DNA from: a virus
Length of the DNA stretch: 25,643 nt
IMG/VR virus record: IMGVR_UViG_3300025732_000241
Span: 1 to 25,643 of that record
Strand: one strand, 5' to 3'
Shown here: piece after piece, positions 20,765 through 25,643 of the stretch
Layout of the letters: every line of letters starts with the position of its first letter
Numbering within the stretch: position 1 is the stretch's first letter
The notes under the pieces: generated by a model
What the model was told of the DNA's origin: nothing
What the model saw: only the letters and a program-made list of their open reading frames with translations
The model's database searches: none
Position numbers and translations under genes: made by a program

Positions 20765-21679
20765 CTATTTAATCCAACTCTTTTCAAGAGTGAAGTTCAG
20801 TCTGCTAAACTCTTCACGGTTTACGATCTTGTAGGTGCCATAATCGTTGGTCATGACATAACCTTCGTGATCGCTCAATTCTCCACCAATTTCACACGAA
20901 ATATCAGTGTCACACTCAATGAAGCAGAACAAATCCATTTTGATAGATTCAACCAACTTCCACAAACGCATCAGGTTGATGTCAACATCATAATTTTCTG
21001 CAATTTCGTGCTCATCCACCTCTTTACCCTCACGGATGTAGGAATTGATGACTTTTTTGAGTTCTGCTGCTTGTTTTACATTCACGAACTCACAAAGAGT
21101 GCTCATTTGCTTCGCAAACTTACAGAAGTCCTCAATATCATCCAGATGCGGACAGATTTCTGCCTCGGGTTGTACCCATTTCACATCCAGAGTATCAACA
21201 AACTGTTTGGTAGTAGGTTGTGCGATAGCATTGCGAAGATCATTCTCACAGATATACTCAGTGTGAGGTGCAATAATTACACTTTGCTCGATTACTTCAG
21301 GAAACTTATAGGTAATCGTATTGGGGCGGTAGGTATTATCACCACCAAACCCAATAAAATCACCTTGATAAATGAACTTTGTGCGAGGCAGACTATCAAA
21401 ACAAGCGTGAAGAATATCTGCTACTTTGCCCTGATGGTTTGCATCAATTTCTTCATGAGAATGATTGATTTTGATTTTAACTTTGTTGAACACAGATTTA
21501 GTGCCCACAAAGAACTTACCATTGGCAGGATTGCGACCCCACACAATAGCAGGCGCTCCATCAATCTTGACAGAAACCTTAGACGGAGCAGTAAACCAAT
21601 CCAGAACCGATAGATCACCAGTTAGGATAGAATCTTCAGGGTGTTCGATATGTTTGTTCTGCATTTGCTTGTTGCTCAT
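20765..21679 (-). CDS. nucleotidyltransferase/ligase-fold protein, 304 aa
   Basis: Motifs of the covalent nucleotidyltransferase (ATP-dependent ligase/RNA ligase) superfamily appear in order: K-I-D-G at residues 38-41 within KVSVKIDGAPAIVWG (motif I, with the candidate adenylated Lys38), IYQGDFIGFG at 103-112 in the position of motif III, HEGYVM at 271-276 (motif IV) and the Lys in TYKIVNR at 284 (motif V). There is no obvious OB-fold domain after motif V. It may be an RNA- or DNA-end-joining enzyme, or a member of a phage family of unknown function with this fold (annotated DUF6267, uncertain). The ATG follows repeat copy 9 directly. Confidence 0.65.
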   Translation of the reverse strand: MSNKQMQNKHIEHPEDSILTGDLSVLDWFTAPSKVSVKIDGAPAIVWGRNPANGKFFVGTKSVFNKVKIKINHSHEEIDANHQGKVADILHACFDSLPRTKFIYQGDFIGFGGDNTYRPNTITYKFPEVIEQSVIIAPHTEYICENDLRNAIAQPTTKQFVDTLDVKWVQPEAEICPHLDDIEDFCKFAKQMSTLCEFVNVKQAAELKKVINSYIREGKEVDEHEIAENYDVDINLMRLWKLVESIKMDLFCFIECDTDISCEIGGELSDHEGYVMTNDYGTYKIVNREEFSRLNFTLEKSWIK

Positions 21680-21680
21680 A

Positions 21681-21710
21681 CTATAGGGACACTTTCAAGG
21701 CCCCAGAGTT
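21681..21710 (-). repeat. repeated leader element, copy 9
   Basis: Exact consensus copy ending TATAGT before the ATG at 21679. It begins about 16 nt after the end of a rho-independent terminator, so there is no room for an ordinary promoter between terminator and gene outside the element. Confidence 0.92.
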
Positions 21711-21726
21711 TCATTTACAATAAAAA

Positions 21727-21746
21727 AGACACCGTTGTAGGTGTCT
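21727..21746 (-). terminator. rho-independent terminator after the 84-aa gene
   Basis: On the minus strand AGACACC, 6-nt loop TACAAC, GGTGTCT followed by TTTTT: a 7-bp perfect stem plus T-run. It lies 10 nt after the TGA stop of the 84-aa gene (21759-21757) and directly upstream of repeat copy 9. Confidence 0.85.
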
Positions 21747-21756
21747 CAAATGTTTA

Positions 21757-22011
21757 TCAAACTGCTACACGACGAGCAATCAGTTGTTGATACTTTTCAG
21801 TGAGAAAATCAACAGTTTGCTTCACATAAGGAGAAACAGTTTGAGTAAACTTGCTCACATCTTCACGAAGTTTGTTAACTTCATATTGATGAATCTGCCA
21901 ACGAACCTTAATGTCTTGAATGTATTGCTGGCGAGTGATAAGAACTTCAGGAACTTTCACTTCAGGAGCAACAACAACAGCATCAGCGGGTTGTTTGCGA
22001 GCGCGAGGCAT
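21757..22011 (-). CDS. conserved cyanophage hypothetical protein, 84 aa
   Basis: Reads MPRARKQPADAVVVAPEVKV, PEVLITRQQYIQDIKVRWQI, HQYEVNKLREDVSKFTQTVS, then VDFLTEKYQQL. The RQQYI.DIK.RWQIHQYEV core is, from memory, conserved across cyanomyoviruses. It has a basic, proline/valine-rich N-terminus and a coiled-coil-like C-terminus. It lies between repeat copy 10 upstream and a terminator downstream, a one-gene unit. Function unknown. Confidence 0.82.
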   Translation of the reverse strand: MPRARKQPADAVVVAPEVKVPEVLITRQQYIQDIKVRWQIHQYEVNKLREDVSKFTQTVSPYVKQTVDFLTEKYQQLIARRVAV

Positions 22012-22025
22012 AGGGTCGGTTCAAC

Positions 22026-22973
22026 TTACACTACAGAGACACTTTCAAGGCCCCAATCAAAGTTTATCTCACTTTTGGGGAAGGTGCTTTCAATCCTTTG
22101 AAGAGATTTCTGATAATAAACCTCATCAAGTTCGCATCCAATAAACTTGCGATTGTGCATCTTACATGCCACACCAGTAGAACCAGAACCACCAAAAATA
22201 TCAAGAACTGTTTGCTCTGGATTGGATGATGTTAGGATCAATCTTTCCATCAATGGAATAGGTTTCTGTGTACTGTGGAACTTCTCAACCTTACGATCAT
22301 AGAAGTTTATATCACTCCACACATCTGTCAGTCCACGTTGTAGATTAAATGTGTAGACAAGTTCATCATACTCAGGCAAGTTCATGACTTCCTGTAACTT
22401 AGTCCAGTCATCTTTTGTGGGATAAACTCTATGCTCTCTCGGTTTCTTTTCTGATGCAATACATGCAAATGTACCTCCACCAGTTGTTGCTTTGCCAAGA
22501 AATCCATTCACATCAGATCCTTTCCATCCCAATCTTTTACGTTCAGATTGTAACAAATCGCGGATATGATCTCGCGCTTCATAGTGAAAGAAAAAGATGG
22601 ATTCGGTTGCAGTAGGAAACATTTTAAGTCTGTCACTGGTTCTACCAGCAACTGCCTGCATACCTTTATTAACTACAATTTGCTGGCGAAATGTGAATCC
22701 AGCACGTTCAATCACAGGCAAAAGTGTGCAGAGTTGCTGTGGGAAACCAAATAACCAAAAACTACAACTCCACTTTGCAACTCTGCCAAGTTCAGTGATC
22801 CACTGCTCACACCATTCATAGTATTGGTCTATAGTGAACCACTGATTGTCCCATTCATCGTTAACAACACGATAATAAGGAGGGTCCGTACATATTAAAT
22901 CTACGGACCTACTCTCTAGCGATTTAAGGAACTCAATACAATCTTGGTTCTTATAAATCAGTTCCTCACCCAT
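22026..22973 (-). CDS. DNA adenine methyltransferase, 315 aa
   Basis: An orphan amino-methyltransferase. DLICTDPPYYRVVNDEW carries the catalytic motif IV DPPY (residues 30-33). DIFGGSGSTGVACKMHNRKF (about 258-277) is the AdoMet-binding motif I, and FHSTQKPIPLMERLI is motif X-like just before it. Motif IV before motif I is the beta-class order; DPPY favours N6-adenine. It probably modifies phage DNA against host restriction. The start overlaps the zinc-ribbon gene by 16 nt. Oddly, the reading frame has no stop before the repeat element, so the last residues (DWGLESVSVV) are encoded by copy 10. Confidence 0.9.
   Translation of the reverse strand: MGEELIYKNQDCIEFLKSLESRSVDLICTDPPYYRVVNDEWDNQWFTIDQYYEWCEQWITELGRVAKWSCSFWLFGFPQQLCTLLPVIERAGFTFRQQIVVNKGMQAVAGRTSDRLKMFPTATESIFFFHYEARDHIRDLLQSERKRLGWKGSDVNGFLGKATTGGGTFACIASEKKPREHRVYPTKDDWTKLQEVMNLPEYDELVYTFNLQRGLTDVWSDINFYDRKVEKFHSTQKPIPLMERLILTSSNPEQTVLDIFGGSGSTGVACKMHNRKFIGCELDEVYYQKSLQRIESTFPKSEINFDWGLESVSVV
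22031..22055 (-). repeat. repeated leader element, copy 10 (5'-truncated, inside methylase ORF)
   Basis: Retains TGGGGCCTTGAAAGTGT, the variant arm CTC and GTAGTGTAAG, but the CTCT before GGGG is replaced (GATTGGGG). It is translated as the methylase C-terminus, and the element's TAA ends that gene. The next ATG (22011) follows about 15 nt later. Confidence 0.88.
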
Positions 22974-23731
22974 TCGCCACGTTCCTTACCAAAGTTCTTA
23001 GATTCTATCACAGATTCAGAATCTTTACAAGCAAACTTGGAAGGAATTTCCATAGGAATAGTGTTCTCAAGATCGAAGAAATCAAAGTCGAACTCTGTGC
23101 GATCATCATGAACAGTAAGCACACCAGTAAACTTCATTACGGGAAGACTAAGGTAAAAGTCAACACCATAGGGTTGAAAGTTGATATGATTAGACTTATC
23201 ACTATCAAGTTGTGCTTGAGCATAACGATCAAGGTGCTCGCTATTCTTATCGAGAGTCCAATAAGTAAAGCGGAATTGACGACACTTAGGATCATCAATC
23301 AGAGGTTCGACAAGAGAAAGGCGATACTCTTTCAGTTCTTCTTTATACTGAAAGTGTGCTTTTGCACTAATACCCCAACGACCATCACGAGGGTTGGTAA
23401 CTTTAGTGCCTTTCTGCTTAGATTTTGCCTTGAACGCTTCACATCCACAATGGGGGCAATATTCAGCAAAGAAAGAAACTTTCTTGCCACAATCAGAACA
23501 AAACTTAGACTGAACGTGAGAAGAGTTCTTACTTTCTCCACCATCACAAGCATCCCATCCACCACCACCAGTTCCGCCGCAAAGAGTGTCATTGATGATA
23601 GCACCGATAACCTCAGAAAGAGTATCATCGATGATTTTAACGGGTTGGTTGTACTGAGTATAATACTTAATCTGGGCAGGAAGACCAGCAGTGCAACCTT
23701 CGATAACCTGCTTAACAAATAGTTGAGTCAT
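22958..23731 (-). CDS. zinc-ribbon protein upstream of methylase, 257 aa
   Basis: A four-cysteine zinc ribbon is plain at residues 78-95 (FCSDCGKK, then YCPHCGCEAF; C78, C81, C92, C95). It is preceded by a glycine-rich linker (CGGTGGGGWDACDGGES) and an N-terminal helix domain. The C-terminal 150 residues (from RWGISAKAHFQYKEELKEYR) are alpha/beta with no motif I recognise. The gene overlaps the methylase start by 16 nt, so the two are made together. It may be an accessory or specificity factor, or a DNA-binding protein; no restriction-nuclease motif is clear. A promoter candidate (TG-T-TATACT) lies about 40-50 nt upstream. Confidence 0.78.
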   Translation of the reverse strand: MTQLFVKQVIEGCTAGLPAQIKYYTQYNQPVKIIDDTLSEVIGAIINDTLCGGTGGGGWDACDGGESKNSSHVQSKFCSDCGKKVSFFAEYCPHCGCEAFKAKSKQKGTKVTNPRDGRWGISAKAHFQYKEELKEYRLSLVEPLIDDPKCRQFRFTYWTLDKNSEHLDRYAQAQLDSDKSNHINFQPYGVDFYLSLPVMKFTGVLTVHDDRTEFDFDFFDLENTIPMEIPSKFACKDSESVIESKNFGKERGEWVRN

Positions 23732-23860
23732 TTGAAGTAGTCCGTATCAAGGTTAATTTGCCTTCATTTGAAGACTTTTTAAGTATAACAGAAAGAATGA
23801 GATTGAGTTGATTTGGTGGACAGTTTAGAAACCGTCTGCCACTCAAGTTCCTTCGTTATA
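23732..23860 (-). promoter_or_regulatory. leader of the zinc-ribbon/methylase pair with extended -10 promoter candidate
   Basis: A stretch of about 130 nt without a gene. The minus strand contains TGTTATACTT (extended -10 at about 23789-23780) but no good -35 box, the self-complementary CTTCATTTGAAG, and a partial echo of the repeat element (AAACTGTCC, near 23820). Repeat copy 11 lies at its upstream end. The promoter is tentative. Confidence 0.35.
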
Positions 23861-23890
23861 TTACTGGGACAGTTTTAAGGCCCCAGAGTT
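23861..23890 (-). repeat. repeated leader element, copy 11 (diverged)
   Basis: CTCTGGGGCCTTAAAACTG, then TCCCAGTAA on the minus strand. Here CTGGGGC can pair with GTCCCAG (7 bp), a longer stem than in the consensus. It is not followed directly by ATG: 129 nt separate it from the start at 23731. Confidence 0.85.
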
Positions 23891-23894
23891 AGAA

Positions 23895-24071
23895 TCACAA
23901 AGGAAGTTGTGCTACGCTTTTGCCTTTCTTCAGGTCTGTGATATACTTTCGTGCTGTTGCTTCAGTTTTACAAAGTTTCTCAAGTTGCTGACCATTATGA
24001 ATGATAATGTATCCTTTGTTGCTAAAAGGAATGGCAGCATATTCATCCTTAAACATTGTGAATCCTTCCAT
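23895..24071 (-). CDS. small basic hypothetical protein, 58 aa
   Basis: Reads MEGFTMFKDEYAAIPFSNKG, YIIIHNGQQLEKLCKTEATA, RKYITDLKKGKSVAQLPL. The C-terminal half resembles a DNA-binding helix pair (TEATARKYITDLKKGK). An internal ATG at 24056 is an alternative start. It stands alone behind the promoter/palindrome element B and in front of repeat copy 11. Function unknown. Confidence 0.73.
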   Translation of the reverse strand: MEGFTMFKDEYAAIPFSNKGYIIIHNGQQLEKLCKTEATARKYITDLKKGKSVAQLPL

Positions 24072-24074
24072 TTG

Positions 24075-24171
24075 TTATACTTTGCAAAAAATCGGGAATC
24101 TGGTTGCGACAAAGGCATCATAGCACCTTTGCGGTAGAATTGCAAGAAAATCGGGGTTTCCGTTCAGTGGT
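24075..24171 (-). promoter_or_regulatory. promoter-plus-palindrome element B (about 100 bp)
   Basis: Homologous to element A at 18370-18473. On the minus strand TTGCAA, 17 bp, TATGAT with TG before it (TGCTATGAT) makes a good sigma70 promoter. A 7-bp inverted repeat GCAAAGG/CCTTTGT (one G-T pair) brackets the -10 box. The element ends with CGATTTTTTGCAAAGTATAA just before the gene at 24071. It lies downstream of the helicase terminator, so it re-initiates transcription. The arms differ in sequence from those of element A while the palindrome position is kept. Confidence 0.62.
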
Positions 24172-24227
24172 GGCCTTGAGTCTACTGTGAGACTCGGCAG
24201 CGATCCTAGCAGGAGGCACAAAAAAAG

Positions 24228-24242
24228 GGGGGCAGCGCCCCC
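24228..24242 (-). terminator. rho-independent terminator after helicase gene
   Basis: On the minus strand GGGGGC, loop GCT, GCCCCC (with one more C) followed by TTTTTTT: a 6-bp all-GC stem and T-run. It lies about 25 nt after the stop of the helicase gene and before promoter element B. Confidence 0.9.
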
Positions 24243-24266
24243 AAGAGTATAAAGTTTGAAGTTAAA

Positions 24267-25511
24267 TCAGCGACGAACCACACTCACTGCTGCCTCACCC
24301 TTCTCGAACACAGTATCAACAACTGCCTGCACACTGCGAGCGGTAGCAATACCAACCTGAGAGTACACAGGAATACAAACCAGACCGAACGATTTGGTAT
24401 ATTGACTGAGGTTGCCAGGTTGAATAGCACCATCGCGCAGTTTCTTAGCATCATCGTGATGCAAACGGATGCAGCGTCCGACAGTCTGACTGATACCGAT
24501 GTAGTCCATATTACGCATAAACAACACCGCTTCAAGTCCGCTCACGTTGATACCTTCAGCAAGAATACTGTGGTGCAGAACAACAAACTTCTTACTATTA
24601 TCCTTACCCCAAGCACTCAGAGTGTCGAAGAATACCTCACGATTGACTTTCTTACCGTCAATCACAGCACCCGTCTTGGCAGTAATGAACATCCAAGAAT
24701 AACCGCGCTGTTCCAGTTCGTCACAGAAATCAGTTTCAGACACCAGAGCAACGATTTGCTTGGTTGCTTTAGCACAAATCAGAATCTTACCAACGTTGTT
24801 CTCATCAATCGTTTCAAGCAGATTCTCAGCATCGCGGTCAAAGTTGGTCTGCTTACCCTTCACCATCGGCAGTTGCTTGACGATAACTTTGGGGGGAACA
24901 ATATACCCACCTTCGACAAGTTCAGGAGCAGGAACTTTGCAGATCACCTGACCATAAACCTCAGACAAGTTCATCCCAGGTTTGCCCACAGCAAGCGAAT
25001 GTTTCGGAGTTGCAGTGAAGAAATAGCAGCGTCGTGCGTTAGCAGCAAAGTGCTCAGTTGCAGGGAAAAAGTGACGCTGAACGCTGTTATGTGCCTCGTC
25101 AAAGTAAATCGTATCCACATCAACTCCAGTACGCTCAAGGCGAGACAGGGAGTGATAGGTTGTGATAATCAACTTGTGGCGGGACTTATTGTTCTCTACC
25201 CACTGACGAATCAGACCAGGACGAGTAGAAGATTCGTGGTGAGTCTCTCCACTGTGAATATGAAACACAGCAGCGTTGGTGATAAACTCCAGGAACTCAG
25301 CAGAGAGTTGCTCAGCAAGCAGAATACGCGGGGCAACAACAACAATCGTTTGCGGAGTTTCAGACTGCAACTCACGCAGAGCATCATAGATCATCTTGAG
25401 AGTCTTACCGCCACCAGTAGGAACAATGATCTGACCTTTGGTGTACTTTTGCATAGAAGCAACAGCACGTTCTTGATGGGGACGGAGTTGGATTTGCATT
25501 GGAGTCATCAT
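24267..25511 (-). CDS. DEAH-box SF2 helicase, UvsW-like, 414 aa
   Basis: Superfamily 2 motifs in order: PTGGGKT (Walker A, residues 31-37), VVVAPRILLAEQL (Ia), ITTYHSL (Ic), DEAH (138-141), TATP (166-169, motif III), LAEGINVSGLEAVLFM (V) and QTVGRCIR (342-349, VI). The Q-like LRPHQERAV opens the protein. Shorter than T4 UvsW (about 500 residues), but similar short helicases are usual in cyanophages. It probably remodels recombination or replication intermediates and R-loops. Starts at 25511 or 25508 (MTPMQIQLRPHQ), behind repeat copy 12, and ends at a strong terminator. Confidence 0.9.
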   Translation of the reverse strand: MMTPMQIQLRPHQERAVASMQKYTKGQIIVPTGGGKTLKMIYDALRELQSETPQTIVVVAPRILLAEQLSAEFLEFITNAAVFHIHSGETHHESSTRPGLIRQWVENNKSRHKLIITTYHSLSRLERTGVDVDTIYFDEAHNSVQRHFFPATEHFAANARRCYFFTATPKHSLAVGKPGMNLSEVYGQVICKVPAPELVEGGYIVPPKVIVKQLPMVKGKQTNFDRDAENLLETIDENNVGKILICAKATKQIVALVSETDFCDELEQRGYSWMFITAKTGAVIDGKKVNREVFFDTLSAWGKDNSKKFVVLHHSILAEGINVSGLEAVLFMRNMDYIGISQTVGRCIRLHHDDAKKLRDGAIQPGNLSQYTKSFGLVCIPVYSQVGIATARSVQAVVDTVFEKGEAAVSVVRR

Positions 25512-25514
25512 ATA

Positions 25515-25544
25515 TTAAAAGGACAGTTTCAAGGCCCCAGAGTT
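25515..25544 (-). repeat. repeated leader element, copy 12 (diverged 3' part)
   Basis: CTCTGGGGCCTTGAAACTG, then TCCTTTTAATAT before the ATG. The GTG of the consensus is CTG here, as in copy 11. The upstream TGA stop (25547-25545) lies at its edge, as in copies 1, 3 and 7. Confidence 0.88.
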
Positions 25545-25643
25545 TCAATCTTCGCCTATTCCCATGCCAATGAGAATTGCAATAATAATACCGACAGGAA
25601 TAGCAATATACCAGTAAGTTACGATACCATAAAGAACAAGTCC
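25545..25643 (-). CDS. small membrane protein, partial (N-terminus beyond window)
   Basis: The frame enters from the right edge and reads GLVLYGIVTYWYIAIPVGII, IAILIGMGIGED to a TGA at 25547-25545. At least 20 consecutive residues are hydrophobic (about YIAIPVGIIIAILIGMGIG), so it is a membrane protein or ends in a membrane anchor. The stop sits at the edge of repeat copy 12. Only 32 residues are visible. Confidence 0.65.
   Translation of the reverse strand, partial: GLVLYGIVTYWYIAIPVGIIIAILIGMGIGED

Noticed and set aside
12840-25544. CRISPR array, because of the regularly recurring repeat of about 30 bp
   Set aside because: The spacing is 0.3-1.8 kb with genes in between, the repeats are leaders, and no cas genes are present.

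Overview
The window looks like part of a T4-like cyanophage genome (a myovirus of marine or freshwater Synechococcus/Prochlorococcus). The left end carries T4-type baseplate wedge genes (gp25, gp6) followed by a giant virion protein. The rest has the dense field of tiny early genes, a short SF2 helicase, an orphan adenine methylase and free-standing homing endonucleases typical of these phages. Family assignments are from memory of protein families; no search was run.

Layout. (1) 1-9195, minus strand, AT-rich late module: a 52-residue protein, gp25, gp6, then a giant structural protein running off the left edge. (2) 9270-11258, minus strand: a GT-A-like glycosyltransferase with small conserved proteins in overlapping order, then two more small proteins. 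(3) 11.3-14.6 kb: boundary and regulatory region with sigma70-like promoters on both strands, an array of GGGGATT repeats, two plus-strand HNH endonuclease genes, a duplicated small gene, an HTH protein and small genes whose leaders share TAACAC. (4) 14.6-25.6 kb: about 33 minus-strand genes, mostly 42-105 codons, often overlapping by ATGA, GTGA or TGATG. Recognisable products are a GIY-YIG endonuclease, a nucleotidyltransferase/ligase-fold protein, a DPPY methylase with a zinc-ribbon partner, and a DEAH helicase.

The most striking non-coding signal is a conserved element of about 30 bp present 12 times between 12.8 and 25.6 kb. It is always between genes (once partly swallowed by one) and always in the orientation of the genes. 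In eight copies it ends directly, or after a few bases, in the start codon of the next gene. It has an almost invariant GGGGCCTTGAAA block, a possible small hairpin and no Shine-Dalgarno sequence. It divides the region into cassettes of one to six genes and resembles in concept, but not in recognised sequence, the mobile PeSL regulatory cassettes described in T4-type phages.

A second signal is a set of three perfect inverted repeats (11-17 bp arms) immediately upstream of, or overlapping, start codons (HNH at 13577, a 59-codon gene at 13049, GIY-YIG at 20730). Each contains a late-promoter-like TAAATA that would give late transcripts lacking one arm. This is the logic known for T4 I-TevI. Two diverged copies of an about 100-bp promoter-plus-palindrome element (18.4 and 24.1 kb) and three rho-independent terminators complete the regulatory picture.
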